From Auraticoccus cholistanensis (GTDB taxonomy: Bacteria > Actinomycetota > Actinomycetes > Propionibacteriales > Propionibacteriaceae), in assembly GCF_009742705.1 (NCBI RefSeq), contig NZ_WPCU01000005.1, positions 425,370 through 489,369 of the forward strand: 64,000 nt of DNA, given 5' to 3'. This document shows positions 49,958 through 58,774 of the stretch, one piece after another. The translations under genes were made by a program, and so were the position numbers. Each line of letters begins with the position of its first letter. Positions within the stretch are counted from its first letter, which is position 1. Below the pieces are notes generated by a model. The model saw only the letters and a list, made by a program, of their open reading frames with translations. It ran no database searches and was not told where the DNA came from.

Positions 49958-50814
49958 CAGCCGATCGGCTGGGTGCGCCCGGAGCGCACCCCCGCGGCGA
50001 GGTCGTCCACCACGGCGCCGAGCCCGGTCAGGTCGTCGGGACGGCCGGCGTCCTCGGCGTCGAGCAGGGTGCGCACCAGGGCCGACCCGACGATGACCGC
50101 GTCGGCGAAGCCGCCCACCTCGGCGGCCTGGGCGCCGTCGGAGACGCCGAGCCCGACGCCGACCATGGTCTCGGGGTCGTGGGCCCGGACCCGGGCCACC
50201 AGCTCCGGTCCGGCGGTGGAGGTCTGGGCGCGGGCTCCGGTGACGCCCATCACCGAGGTGGCGTACACCCAGCCGCGGCAGGCGTCCACGGTGCTGGCCA
50301 GCCGCTCGTCGGTGCTCGACGGCGAGACCAGGAAGACGCGGTCCAGGCCGTGGGCGTCGGAGCCCTCCAGCCAGGGCCCGGCCTCGTCCGGGGTGAGGTC
50401 GGGCGTGATCAGCCCCGCGCCGCCGGCGGCCGACAGGTCCCGGCAGAAGGCGTCGACGCCGTACTGCTCGACGAGGTTCCAGTAGATCATCACCAGCGCC
50501 GGGGTGCCGGTGGCCGCGACCGCCTCGACGGCGCGGAAGACGTCGCGGGTGCGCACGCCGCGGGCCAGCGCCCGGGTGGTGGCCCGCTGGATGGTGACCC
50601 CGTCCATCACCGGGTCGCTGTAGGGCATCCCGATCTCGACGAGGTCGACGCCGGGGCGCCCCTCCTCGCCGGTCAGCCGGGTCATCGCCCGCACCGAGGT
50701 CTCGACGTCGGGGTGGCCCACCGGCAGGTAGCCGACGAGGGCGGCGCGGCCCTCGTCGCGGCAGGCCCGCAGGGTGCGGCCGCTGGTGCCGAGCCGGTCC
50801 TGGGTCGCGCTCAC
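49957..50814 (-). CDS. trpA: Tryptophan synthase alpha chain
   Basis: A 285-residue TIM-barrel subunit that cleaves indole-3-glycerol phosphate to indole and glyceraldehyde 3-phosphate. The catalytic Glu and Asp are in [32 protein letters not shown] and [18 protein letters not shown] are the typical phosphate-loop segments. The GTG at 50814 overlaps the trpB stop. The barrel is complete. It is followed with overlap by a SCO1-like lipoprotein gene, which ties a copper/redox gene to tryptophan synthesis. Confidence 0.96.
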   Translation of the reverse strand: MSATQDRLGTSGRTLRACRDEGRAALVGYLPVGHPDVETSVRAMTRLTGEEGRPGVDLVEIGMPYSDPVMDGVTIQRATTRALARGVRTRDVFRAVEAVAATGTPALVMIYWNLVEQYGVDAFCRDLSAAGGAGLITPDLTPDEAGPWLEGSDAHGLDRVFLVSPSSTDERLASTVDACRGWVYATSVMGVTGARAQTSTAGPELVARVRAHDPETMVGVGLGVSDGAQAAEVGGFADAVIVGSALVRTLLDAEDAGRPDDLTGLGAVVDDLAAGVRSGRTQPIG

Positions 50815-52055
50815 TGGTCGCCTCCTGCCGTGGTGTCCGCCGTGCCGTCCAGCCCGAACCAGCTGATGGCCGTGGTGACGTCCTTGTCGCCCCGCCCGGA
50901 CAGGCAGACCAGCACCAGCGGCCGCGCCTCGGGACGGGTCTCGGCCCACTCCCGGCCCAGCTGCAGCACGCCGGCCAGGGCGTGGGCGGACTCGATGGCG
51001 GGCAGGATGCCCTCGGTGCGGGTGAGCAGCTGCAGGGCGTCCATCGCCTGGGCGTCCGTGACCGCCCGGTAGCGGGCCCGGCCGGCGTCGGCGAGCCAGG
51101 CGTGCTCGGGGCCGACGCCCGGGTAGTCCAGACCGGCGGAGATCGAGTGCGACTCCCGGGTCTGGCCGTCGTCGTCCATCAGCACGTAGGTGCGCATGCC
51201 GTGCAGCACGCCGACCCGTCCGCCGCTGATGGTGGCCGCGTGCCGGTCGGTGTCCACGCCGTCGCCGCCGGCCTCGAAGCCGTACAGCTCTACCTCGGTG
51301 TCGGGCAGGAACTCGGCGAAGGTGCCCATCGCGTTCGAGCCGCCGCCGACGCAGGCGGCGACCGCGTCGGGCAGCCGGCCGTAGCGCTCCAGCACCTGGG
51401 CGCGGGCCTCGGTGGAGATGATCCGCTGGAACTCGCGCACCAGCCACGGGAAGGGGTGCGGCCCGGCCACGGTGCCGATCAGGTAGTGGGTGTGGTCGAC
51501 CGAGGCCACCCAGTCGCGCATGGCCTCGTTCATGGCGTCCTTGAGCGTCTGGCTGCCCGCCTCGACCGCGACCACCTCGGCGCCCAGCAGCTGCATGCGG
51601 GCCACGTTGAGCGCCTGCCGGTCGGTGTCGACCTTGCCCATGTAGACCGTGCAGGACATCCCGAACAGGGCGGCCGCGGTGGCGGTGGCCACCCCGTGCT
51701 GGCCCGCCCCGGTCTCGGCGATCAGCCGGGTCTTGCCCATCCGCTGGGCGAGCAGCGCCTGGCCCAGCACGTTGTTGATCTTGTGCGACCCGGTGTGGTT
51801 CAGGTCCTCCCGCTTGGCCAGCACGGTGGCGTTGCCGGCGTGCCGGGAGAACCGCGACAGCTCGGTCAGCGGCGTCGGCCGGCCGGTGTAGCTGCGGCGC
51901 AGCTCGTCCAGCTGCAGCCCGAAGGAGGGGTCGGCGCTGGCCTCGGTGAAGGCGCGCTCGAGCTGGCCGAGCGCCGCGTGCAGCGCCTCGGGGACGAACT
52001 TGCCCCCGTAGCGGTCGAAGTGGCCGCTGTGGTCGGGCAGGCTCCGCGCAGTCAC
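50811..52055 (-). CDS. trpB: Tryptophan synthase beta chain
   Basis: A 414-residue PLP enzyme joining indole to serine. The lysine that holds PLP is in [49 protein letters not shown] and the phosphate loop [15 protein letters not shown] are all present. [18 protein letters not shown] is the family signature. The GTG at 52055 has GGAG five bases upstream. The 109-base gap to trpC holds a possible internal promoter and a small hairpin. Confidence 0.97.
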   Translation of the reverse strand: MTARSLPDHSGHFDRYGGKFVPEALHAALGQLERAFTEASADPSFGLQLDELRRSYTGRPTPLTELSRFSRHAGNATVLAKREDLNHTGSHKINNVLGQALLAQRMGKTRLIAETGAGQHGVATATAAALFGMSCTVYMGKVDTDRQALNVARMQLLGAEVVAVEAGSQTLKDAMNEAMRDWVASVDHTHYLIGTVAGPHPFPWLVREFQRIISTEARAQVLERYGRLPDAVAACVGGGSNAMGTFAEFLPDTEVELYGFEAGGDGVDTDRHAATISGGRVGVLHGMRTYVLMDDDGQTRESHSISAGLDYPGVGPEHAWLADAGRARYRAVTDAQAMDALQLLTRTEGILPAIESAHALAGVLQLGREWAETRPEARPLVLVCLSGRGDKDVTTAISWFGLDGTADTTAGGDQ

Positions 52056-52080
52056 GCTCTCTCCAGTCCTTGGGTGGTGG

Positions 52081-52119
52081 CCCGGCGTCGTGCCGGGTTG
52101 GTCGATCCGCTCCACCTTA
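52081..52119 (-). promoter_or_regulatory. Possible internal promoter and leader hairpin before trpB
   Basis: TAAGGT (52119-52114) fits a -10 element. Downstream, CCCGGC (52097-52092) pairs with GCCGGG (52086-52081) around ACGAC. This could give trpBA independent expression. The hairpin may instead be a weak terminator between trpC and trpB. Confidence 0.35.
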
Positions 52120-52164
52120 GGCGACCCGGGCGGGCGGCGGGTCGCGCCGCGGCCGGTGCGGACC

Positions 52165-52971
52165 TCAGCCGCGGTGCTGCAGGGCCGGGTGGGCGCCGGC
52201 CGAGACCAGGTCGGCCACCGCGGCGCGGGGCTCGCGGCCGGTGACCAGCGCCTCCCCCACCAGCACCACGTCGGCACCGGCCTCGGCCAGCTCGAAGACG
52301 TCGTGCGGGGTGCGGACCCCGGACTCGGCGATCCGCACGATGCCGCTGGGGATGCGCGGGGCCAGCCGGGCGAAGGTGGTGGGGTCGACCTCGAGGGTCT
52401 GCAGGTTGCGGGCGTTGACGCCGATCACCCGGGCGCCGGCGTCGGCCGCGCGGGTGATCTCCTCGGCGGTGTGGGCCTCGACCAGCGGGGTGAGCCCGAT
52501 CGACTCGGCCCGCTCGATCAGCGACACCAGCTCGTCGTCGGTGAGCGCGGCCACGATCAGCAGGGCCAGGTCCGCGCCGGCCGCACGGGCCTCGAAGAGC
52601 TGGTAGGCGCTGACGATGAAGTCCTTGCGCAGCACCGGGATGTCCACCGCCCGCCGCACCTGCTCCAGGTCGGCCAGCGAGCCGCCGAAGCGCCGCCGCT
52701 CGGTCAGCACCGAGATGGCCGCCGCCCCGCCGGCCTCGTACTCGCGGGCCAGCGCGGCCGGGTCGGCGATGTCGGCCAGGGCGCCCTTGCTCGGGCTGGC
52801 CCGCTTCACCTCCGCGATCACCGAGACCCCGGGCGCCCGGAAGGTGGGCAGCGGGTCGAGGGCGCTGGGGAGCTTGCGGACGCGCTCCTTCAGCTCGTCC
52901 AGGCCGACCTGCTGCTTGCGGGCGGCCATGTCCTCGCGGACTCCGGCGACGATCTCGTCCAGCACTCCCAT
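52165..52971 (-). CDS. trpC: Indole-3-glycerol-phosphate synthase
   Basis: A 268-residue TIM barrel that closes the indole ring. Signatures are [17 protein letters not shown] with the catalytic Lys, [62 protein letters not shown] and [14 protein letters not shown]. It is not fused to TrpF. The ATG at 52971 has GGAGG five bases upstream. It lies 13 bases after the HGxxPAAW gene. Confidence 0.97.
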   Translation of the reverse strand: MGVLDEIVAGVREDMAARKQQVGLDELKERVRKLPSALDPLPTFRAPGVSVIAEVKRASPSKGALADIADPAALAREYEAGGAAAISVLTERRRFGGSLADLEQVRRAVDIPVLRKDFIVSAYQLFEARAAGADLALLIVAALTDDELVSLIERAESIGLTPLVEAHTAEEITRAADAGARVIGVNARNLQTLEVDPTTFARLAPRIPSGIVRIAESGVRTPHDVFELAEAGADVVLVGEALVTGREPRAAVADLVSAGAHPALQHRG

Positions 52972-52984
52972 CGGGGCCTCCGGG

Positions 52985-53233
52985 TCAGTCGTTGCCGAGA
53001 CCGACGGCGCGCAGCACCACGGTGGCGATCATGCCTGCCACGACGATGGCGGCGCCGATGCCGATCACCAGCCAGTTGGGGTCGATCGCCTCCGGGTCGG
53101 GTCCGACCAGGAAGCCGATGCTGCCGACCACGAACCCCACCAGGCCGAGCAGCACGCCCGCCCAGGCCGCCGGTGAGCGTCCGTGGTGGTACTTCGGATG
53201 GCTGTGCACGGAGCGTTCTGCCGCCTCGGTCAT
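52985..53233 (-). CDS. HGxxPAAW family small membrane protein
   Basis: An 82-residue protein with the diagnostic HGRSPAAW at 17-24, followed by two transmembrane helices ([19 protein letters not shown] and [20 protein letters not shown]). The family is common in actinobacterial trp loci, but its function is unknown. The ATG at 53233 overlaps the previous stop as ATGA and has AGGGG five bases upstream. Its conserved place between the Trp membrane protein and trpC suggests a tryptophan-related membrane role (inference). Confidence 0.88.
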   Translation of the reverse strand: MTEAAERSVHSHPKYHHGRSPAAWAGVLLGLVGFVVGSIGFLVGPDPEAIDPNWLVIGIGAAIVVAGMIATVVLRAVGLGND

Positions 53234-53892
53234 GGTCTCCCCTCGCGTCGGTCGTCCAGCAGGCCCGGCTCTGCTGGGGACATTGTGTCCTCCCCGGGGT
53301 CGAGTCGGCCAATCGGGTCCGGTGACGTGGCCGCGGCGGTGCCGGGCTCGTCGCGGGTCGGGTCCTCGCCGCGGTCCAGGGCCCGCCACGCCGCCGCCGG
53401 GTCGCCCGGGTCGACCGCGCTGCTGGTCTCGTAGCGGGCCGCCCGGCTGGGCCAGCCCGGCGCGGCCACCACCATCAGCGCCGAGGCGGCGAGCAGCAGC
53501 AGCCCGCCGGCGGCGAACACCCACGGCCAGGCGGTCGGGCTGGTCTGCCACCGGTCGGCCAGCGTGACGGCGCTCAGCGCGGCCTGCACCTCGGCGTCGG
53601 AGGGCCGAGGCGGGGCCGCGCCGAGCACCAGCGCACCCAGCCCGAGCAGTCCCAGCAGCACCCCCACCGCGCGCCGGCCGCGGGCGCGCAGCGTCAGCGA
53701 GAGCAGCAGCCCCAGCGGGGGCACCACCGCGAGCGCCTGGCTGAGCCCACCGGTCGTGGACGTCCCCGTCAGCGCGGTGCGCGCCCCCTCGGCGGTGACG
53801 GCGACCCAGTCCTGCCCGGCGCTGACCAGCAGCACGGCCGAGGCCAGGGCGATCCCGCCCCAGCTCACCGTGCGGCTGGTCGAGGGCCTCAC
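53230..53892 (-). CDS. Trp biosynthesis-associated membrane protein
   Basis: A 220-residue integral membrane protein of the actinobacterial trp-operon family (TIGR02234). It shows four hydrophobic segments: GIALASAVLLVSAGQDWVAV, LSQALAVVPPLGLLLSLTL, AVGVLLGLLGLGALVLG and WVFAAGGLLLLAASALMVVA. The SAGQDW motif after the first helix is typical. A cytoplasmic tail of about 65 residues is acidic and Pro-rich. The function is unknown. The GTG at 53892 overlaps the trpE stop. Confidence 0.85.
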   Translation of the reverse strand: MRPSTSRTVSWGGIALASAVLLVSAGQDWVAVTAEGARTALTGTSTTGGLSQALAVVPPLGLLLSLTLRARGRRAVGVLLGLLGLGALVLGAAPPRPSDAEVQAALSAVTLADRWQTSPTAWPWVFAAGGLLLLAASALMVVAAPGWPSRAARYETSSAVDPGDPAAAWRALDRGEDPTRDEPGTAAATSPDPIGRLDPGEDTMSPAEPGLLDDRREGRP

Positions 53893-55412
53893 GGCGTCCC
53901 GCCGCCCGGCGTGGGCCGGCTCGCGGCCAGCGGGGTCATCCGCTCGGCGCGGGCGATGGCCCGCATCACCGCGGCGGCCTTGTTGCGGGACTCGGCGTCC
54001 TCGGTGGCGGCGACCGAGTCGGCGACGATGCCGCCACCGGCCTGCACGTGGGCGATCCCGTCCCGGAGCACCGCGGTGCGGATGGCGATGGCCACGTCGG
54101 CGTCCCCGGCGAGGTCGAAGTAGCCGACCACGCCGCCGTAGAGACCCCGTCGCGACACCTCGAGCTCGTCGATGATCTGCATCGCCCGCACCTTGGGCGC
54201 CCCGGAGAGCGTGCCGGCGGGGAAGCAGGCCAGCACGGTGTCCAGCGCGGTGCGTCCCTGCCGCACCCGCCCGGAGACCGAGGACTCCAGGTGCATGATG
54301 TGGCTGTAGCGGCGCACCTGCATGAACTCCGTGACCGCCACCGTGCCGGGCTCGCAGACCCGGCCCAGGTCGTTGCGGGCCAGGTCGACCAGCATCAGGT
54401 GCTCGGCCCGCTCCTTGGGGTCGGCGAGCAGCTCGGCCTCCATCGCCTGGTCCGAGACGGGGTCGGCGCCGCGCGGCCGAGAGCCGGCGATCGGGTGGGT
54501 GGTGGCGCAGCCGTCCTCGATGGTGACCAGCGCCTCGGGGCTGGAGCCGATGACGTCGAAGCCGTCCAGCCGGAGCAGGTACAGGTAGGGGCTGGGGTTG
54601 CTCAGCCGCAGCACCCGGTAGACGTCCAGGGCGTCGGCGGTGGTGGTGACGTCGAAGCGCTGGCTGACCACCACCTGGAACGCCTCGCCGGAGCGGATCT
54701 CCTCCACCGCCGCCTCGACCGCCGCGGCGTACTCGGCGGTGGTGCGCTGGTCGTGCACCCGCAGCTCGGACTCCCCGTCGGGGACGGCCACCAGCGAGGG
54801 CGTCGGCTCCGCCAGCCGGGCGGCCATCGCCTCGATCCGGGCGACCGCGTCGGCGCGGGCCTCGTCGACGCGCTCGTCGGTGTCGTCGAAGTTGACCGCG
54901 TTGGCGATCAGCCACACCTCGCCGGTCTGGTGGTCCAGCACGGCGAGGTCGGAGATCAGCATCCACTGCAGCTCGGGCAGCCCCAGGTCGTCCACGTTGC
55001 CGTCGGGCAGGTCCTCGATGCGGCGCACGGTGTCGTAGCCGAGGTAGCCGACCAGACCCGAGGACAGCGGCGGCAGCCCCTCCTGACGGGGGCCGTGCAG
55101 CCGCTCCAGCGTCAGCGCCAGCGCCTCCAGCGGGTCACCGCCCTCGGGCAGCCCGACGGGCGGGCGCCCGTGCCAGACGGCCCGGCCGTCGCGCTCGGTC
55201 AGCGTGGCGACCGAGCCGACGCCGATGAAGGACCACCGCGACCACACCCCGTGCTCGACCGACTCCAGCAGGTAGCTGCCGGGACCGCCGGCCAGCTTGG
55301 CGTACAGACCCACCGGGGTCTCGGTGTCGGCCGCGAGCCGGGTGTGCACGCTGATCACCCGGGCCTCGCGCGCCAGCTCGCGGAAGCGTTCCACGCTGGG
55401 CTCGATGTGCAT
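53889..55412 (-). CDS. trpE: Anthranilate synthase component I
   Basis: A 507-residue chorismate-binding enzyme that makes anthranilate with TrpG. The feedback-site region LLESVEHGVWSRWSFIG near residues 48-64 holds the LLES motif for tryptophan binding. The catalytic half has EIRSGEAFQVVVSQRF, PIAGSRPRG, HLMLVDLARNDLGRV, FPAGTLSGAPKVRAMQII and the AGGGIVADS loop. No trpG or trpD is present here. The ATG at 55412 has no ribosome binding site, and TAGGCT ends six bases upstream, so it is leaderless. It heads trpE-membrane-HGxxPAAW-trpC-trpB-trpA. Confidence 0.97.
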   Translation of the reverse strand: MHIEPSVERFRELAREARVISVHTRLAADTETPVGLYAKLAGGPGSYLLESVEHGVWSRWSFIGVGSVATLTERDGRAVWHGRPPVGLPEGGDPLEALALTLERLHGPRQEGLPPLSSGLVGYLGYDTVRRIEDLPDGNVDDLGLPELQWMLISDLAVLDHQTGEVWLIANAVNFDDTDERVDEARADAVARIEAMAARLAEPTPSLVAVPDGESELRVHDQRTTAEYAAAVEAAVEEIRSGEAFQVVVSQRFDVTTTADALDVYRVLRLSNPSPYLYLLRLDGFDVIGSSPEALVTIEDGCATTHPIAGSRPRGADPVSDQAMEAELLADPKERAEHLMLVDLARNDLGRVCEPGTVAVTEFMQVRRYSHIMHLESSVSGRVRQGRTALDTVLACFPAGTLSGAPKVRAMQIIDELEVSRRGLYGGVVGYFDLAGDADVAIAIRTAVLRDGIAHVQAGGGIVADSVAATEDAESRNKAAAVMRAIARAERMTPLAASRPTPGGGTP

Positions 55413-55418
55413 CGCGCC

Positions 55419-55424
55419 AGCCTA
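55419..55424 (-). promoter_or_regulatory. -10 element for leaderless trpE, overlapping the hisI stop
   Basis: TAGGCT (55424-55419) contains the hisI TAG stop codon as its first three bases. It ends six bases before the trpE ATG, so hisI read-through and trpE initiation share sequence. Confidence 0.55.
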
Positions 55425-55778
55425 GTGGTGCTGCTCGTCGGCGAGCAGCGTGTGCGTGTCGAAGCAGGACGGCGCGCCGGTGTGGCAGGCCGGCCCGACC
55501 TGGTCCACCCGCAGCAGCAGCGCGTCGCGGTCGCAGTCCAGCTCGACCGAGCGCACGTGCTGGACGTGCCCGCTGGTCTCGCCCTTCACCCAGTACTCCT
55601 GGCGGCTGCGCGACCAGTAGGTGCCGCGGCGGGTGGTCAGCGTGCGGCGCAGCGCCTCGGCGTCCATCCAGGCCAGCATCAGCACCCGGCCGCTGGCGGC
55701 GTCCTGCACCACCGCGGGCAGCAGGCCGTCCTCGTTGGTCGCCAGCAGCGCGGGGAGGTCGTCGAGGTCGGTGCTCAC
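55422..55778 (-). CDS. hisI: Phosphoribosyl-AMP cyclohydrolase
   Basis: A 118-residue zinc enzyme that opens the purine ring of PR-AMP in histidine synthesis. Signatures are [39 protein letters not shown], the metal-binding DCDRDALLL and [13 protein letters not shown]. There is no fused HisE domain, which is normal for actinobacteria. The GTG at 55778 lacks a ribosome binding site, and CAGAAT ends six bases upstream. It stands ten bases before trpE, in the same direction. Confidence 0.95.
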   Translation of the reverse strand: MSTDLDDLPALLATNEDGLLPAVVQDAASGRVLMLAWMDAEALRRTLTTRRGTYWSRSRQEYWVKGETSGHVQHVRSVELDCDRDALLLRVDQVGPACHTGAPSCFDTHTLLADEQHH

Positions 55779-55784
55779 CCGGCC

Positions 55785-55790
55785 ATTCTG
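55785..55790 (-). promoter_or_regulatory. -10 element for hisI
   Basis: CAGAAT (55790-55785) ends six bases before the hisI GTG. The same CAGAAT-N6-GTG arrangement occurs at ligA. Confidence 0.45.
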
Positions 55791-55854
55791 CCGTGCGCCG
55801 GCCGGGCCGGACGGGTCGTGCCGCGGTGCGGGCACCGCCGGTGGGGGCGTGTCC

Positions 55855-55860
55855 TAGAGT
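55855..55860 (+). promoter_or_regulatory. -10 element for the TIGR03085 gene
   Basis: TAGAGT ends six bases before the GTG at 55867. The short stretch 55779-55866 is a divergent promoter shared with hisI. Confidence 0.5.
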
Positions 55861-55866
55861 GCGAGG

Positions 55867-56508
55867 GTGCATCTTGCCCAGTCAGAACGAGCGGCCCTGT
55901 GCGACCTGCTGGACAGCGTCGGCCCGGACGCGCCCACCCTCTGCGGGGACTGGACGAGCCACGACCTCGCCGCCCACCTGTGGGTCCGCGAGACCGACCC
56001 GCTGGGGGCGCCCGGCATCGTGGCCAGGCCGCTGGCGGGGCTGACCGAGAAGCGGATGAACGAGACCAAGCAGCGCTGGTCCTACGCCGAGCTGGTGGAC
56101 AAGGTGCGCCGCGGCCCCAGCCGGTTCTCGCTGTTCGCGCTGCCGGGCGTGGACGAGCCCGCCAACGCCACGGAGTTCTTCATCCACCACGAGGACGTCC
56201 GCCGCGCCGGCCCGACGCCGCTCGGACCCCGCCCGCTGGACACCGCCACCGAGGACTGGCTGTGGCGGCGGCTCAAGCTGCTGGGCCGGGCCTCCTTCCG
56301 CCGGTCCCCCGTCGGGGTGGTGCTGGAGCGCGAGGACGGCTCGGCGGAGCCGCTGCGGGTGGCCTCGGGCAGCGAGACCGTGACCCTGGTGGGTCAGCCC
56401 TCGGAGCTGCTGCTCTACGCCTTCGGCCGCGGCCGGGTGAGCGAGGTGCGCGCCATCGGCGAGGAGGAGGCCCTGGCCCGGCTGGCCGGGGCCGACTTCA
56501 GCCACTGA
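55867..56508 (+). CDS. TIGR03085 family metal-binding protein
   Basis: A 213-residue protein of the DinB-like, mycothiol-dependent maleylpyruvate isomerase N-terminal superfamily. The metal ligands are the histidine in SHDLAAHLWVRETDP and the HH pair in FFIHHEDVRRAG, with a glutamate nearby. CGDWTSHDLAAHL is the characteristic opening motif. The C-terminal domain (SETVTLVGQPSELLLYAFGR) is of the SCP2-like type. The function is unknown, but relatives use mycothiol. It is followed 41 bases later by a small acidic protein gene. Confidence 0.9.
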   Translation: MHLAQSERAALCDLLDSVGPDAPTLCGDWTSHDLAAHLWVRETDPLGAPGIVARPLAGLTEKRMNETKQRWSYAELVDKVRRGPSRFSLFALPGVDEPANATEFFIHHEDVRRAGPTPLGPRPLDTATEDWLWRRLKLLGRASFRRSPVGVVLEREDGSAEPLRVASGSETVTLVGQPSELLLYAFGRGRVSEVRAIGEEEALARLAGADFSH

Positions 56509-56549
56509 CCGACGACCACGCGGCCCAGCGCCGCAGGAGAGGAGCGACC

Positions 56550-56723
56550 ATGACCAACCCGTCCCCCGACGTCCCCGAGGCCGACGCCCTGGAGCAGTCG
56601 CTGCCGGTGCACGACGCCCCCGAGGACGGTCTCGAGGAGATCACCGCCCCGCTGGAGGCGGACCCGGCCGACGTGGCCGAGCAGCACCTGGAGGTGCCCG
56701 ACGAGGACGACCGCCGCGACTGA
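56550..56723 (+). CDS. Small acidic protein, 57 residues
   Basis: A very acidic, probably disordered protein of 57 residues, with a Glu/Asp content far above Lys/Arg. Two imperfect copies of a short unit are visible, PEADALEQSLPV and DPADVAEQHLEVP, about 30 residues apart. Similar small acidic proteins with PEADALEQ wording occur in actinobacteria, without known function. The ATG at 56550 has a strong AGGAGAGGAG signal. It follows the TIGR03085 gene and is probably co-transcribed. Confidence 0.75.
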   Translation: MTNPSPDVPEADALEQSLPVHDAPEDGLEEITAPLEADPADVAEQHLEVPDEDDRRD

Positions 56724-56732
56724 GCCGGACGC

Positions 56733-57284
56733 TCAGACCTCGCGGTAGCGGGGCGAGCGGCGCAGCCGGATGCCGGAGAAGCCGAGCCCGGAGGCCACGA
56801 CCCGCTCCCACCAGCCGAACAGGTCGCCGGTCACCCGGAGGTCGATCCCGGCTCCCGCGTGGGCCGCGACGAGGTCGCCCACCCGGTGGGGGTCCCGCAG
56901 CGGCGTGACCGGCCGGTCGGCCACGTGGGCGTGCGGCGGGTCCCCGAAGGGACGGAAGTCCGCCGCCGCGAACGGGTAGGCCCACAGCACCGTGGTGGTC
57001 AGCGCCCGCAGCCACCCGTGCTCGAGGACGTGCAGCCGCTCCACCCCCGGCCCGAGCAGCCGGTCGGCCAGGTCGGGGTCGCAGCCGGGGACCCGCCAGG
57101 CCATCGCCCGCGGGCAGTCGCGGGGGAACCAGTAGTCCGGGCAGCGCGGGCCGTCGACCGCCCACACGTAGGCCTCCGGCTGCTGGGCGGTGGCCGCCAC
57201 GTGCGGGACGAACGAGGTGATGCCCGGGTCCTCGCTGAAGTGCCAGACCTCGCCCTCGGGCGCCCGCGCGTGCGTGGTCGTCAG
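56733..57284 (-). CDS. DUF6886-like protein, possibly with a CTG start
   Basis: A small protein of about 183 residues whose conserved core includes [25 protein letters not shown] and [15 protein letters not shown]. The first in-frame GTG, at 57200, would drop the N-terminal strand [18 protein letters not shown], which reads like a real family start. No ATG, GTG or TTG lies upstream in frame. A CTG at 57284 forms a CTGA overlap with the gatB stop and would give [19 protein letters not shown]. Either the start is CTG by coupled reinitiation, or the gene is N-terminally damaged. The family assignment is from wording memory and the biochemical role is unknown. Confidence 0.65.
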   Translation of the reverse strand: MTTTHARAPEGEVWHFSEDPGITSFVPHVAATAQQPEAYVWAVDGPRCPDYWFPRDCPRAMAWRVPGCDPDLADRLLGPGVERLHVLEHGWLRALTTTVLWAYPFAAADFRPFGDPPHAHVADRPVTPLRDPHRVGDLVAAHAGAGIDLRVTGDLFGWWERVVASGLGFSGIRLRRSPRYREV

Positions 57285-58774
57285 CCCAGCCGGGCGAGGA
57301 TCAGCTCGCGCACCCGGGCGGCGTCGGCCTGCCCGCGCATCTGCTTCATCACCGCACCGATCAGCGCGCCGGCGGCCTGCACCTTGCCGCCGCGGATCTT
57401 CTCGGCCACGTCGGGGTTGGCGGCGATGGCCGCGTCGACGGCCGCGCCCAGGGCGTCGTCGTCGGAGACCACCGCGAGCCCGCGGGACTCGACCACCTCG
57501 GCCGGCTCGCCCTCACCGGCCAGCACGCCCTCGATCACCTGGCGGGCCAGCTTGTCGTTGATGGTGCCGGCCTCGACCAGCTGCTGGAGCTGGGCCACCT
57601 GCGCCGGGCTGATGGGCAGCGCGTCGAGCTCGCTGCCGGTCTCGTTGGCGCGGCGGGCGAGCTCGCCCACCCACCACTTGCGGGCGGCCTGGGGGGCGCA
57701 CCCGGCGGCCACGGTCTGCTCGATGAGCTCCAGCGCGCCCGAGCTCACGACGTCGCGCATCTCCAGCTCGGTGTAGCCCCACTCGGCGAGCAGCCGCTTG
57801 CGGCGCAGGTGCGGCTGCTCCGGCAGCGTGGCCCGCAGCTCCTCGACCCACTCCCGGCTCGGGGCGACCGGCACCAGGTCGGGCTCGGGGAAGTAGCGGT
57901 AGTCCTCGGCGGTCTCCTTGCTGCGCCCGGCGGTGGTGGTGCCGGTGTCCTCGTGCCAGTGCCGGGTCTCCTGGGTGACCGGAGTGCCCTCGCGCAGCAG
58001 GGCGGCCTGCCGGGTGATCTCGTAGCGCAGCGCCCGCTCGACGCTGCGCAGCGAGTTGACGTTCTTGGTCTCGGTGCGCGTCCCCAGCGGTGCGGCCGGG
58101 TCCGGGCGCAGCGAGACGTTGGCGTCGCAGCGCAGCGAGCCCTGCTCCATCCGGACGTCGGAGACGCCGAGGGCGCGCAGCAGGTCGCGGAGGTGGGCCA
58201 CGTAGGCGCGGGCCACCTCGGGCGCGCGGGCGCCGGCCCCGGTGATCGGCTTGGTGACGATCTCGATCAGCGGCACGCCCGAGCGGTTGTAGTCCAGCAG
58301 CGAGTGGCTGGCGCCGTGGATGCGGCCGGTGGACCCGCCGACGTGCAGCGACTTGCCGGTGTCCTCCTCCATGTGAGCGCGCTCGATCTCGATGCGGAAC
58401 GGCTCCCCGTCCACGTCGACCTCGACCCAGCCGTCGAAGGCGATCGGCTCGTCGTACTGCGAGATCTGGTAGTTCTTCGGCATGTCCGGGTAGAAGTAGT
58501 TCTTCCGGGCGAACCGGCACCACTCCGCGATGGAGCAGTTGAGGGCGAGCCCGATCCGGATGGCCGACTCGACCGCGGTGCGGTTCACCACCGGCAGCGC
58601 GCCCGGCAGCCCCAGGCAGACCGGGCAGGTCTGGGTGTTCGGCGGGGCGCCGAAGGCGGTGGAGCACCCGCAGAACATCTTCGACGCCGTGCTCAGCTCG
58701 ACGTGCACCTCCAGCCCCATCACGGGGTCGAAGGCGGCCAGCGCCTCGTCGTAGTCCATCACCGCGGCACTCAT
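57281..58774 (-). CDS. gatB: Asp-tRNA(Asn)/Glu-tRNA(Gln) amidotransferase subunit B
   Basis: A 497-residue subunit that binds misacylated tRNA and activates its side chain with ATP. The N-terminal cradle has [37 protein letters not shown] with zinc cysteines, and [34 protein letters not shown] and [16 protein letters not shown] are further signatures. The helical and YqeY-like tail ends [22 protein letters not shown]. The ATG at 58774 overlaps the gatA stop and has GGAGG seven bases upstream. Confidence 0.97.
   Translation of the reverse strand: MSAAVMDYDEALAAFDPVMGLEVHVELSTASKMFCGCSTAFGAPPNTQTCPVCLGLPGALPVVNRTAVESAIRIGLALNCSIAEWCRFARKNYFYPDMPKNYQISQYDEPIAFDGWVEVDVDGEPFRIEIERAHMEEDTGKSLHVGGSTGRIHGASHSLLDYNRSGVPLIEIVTKPITGAGARAPEVARAYVAHLRDLLRALGVSDVRMEQGSLRCDANVSLRPDPAAPLGTRTETKNVNSLRSVERALRYEITRQAALLREGTPVTQETRHWHEDTGTTTAGRSKETAEDYRYFPEPDLVPVAPSREWVEELRATLPEQPHLRRKRLLAEWGYTELEMRDVVSSGALELIEQTVAAGCAPQAARKWWVGELARRANETGSELDALPISPAQVAQLQQLVEAGTINDKLARQVIEGVLAGEGEPAEVVESRGLAVVSDDDALGAAVDAAIAANPDVAEKIRGGKVQAAGALIGAVMKQMRGQADAARVRELILARLG

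Noticed and set aside
55413-55421. trp attenuator or leader peptide before trpE
   Set aside because: Only ten bases separate hisI and trpE, and the -10 lies six bases before the ATG, leaving no leader.
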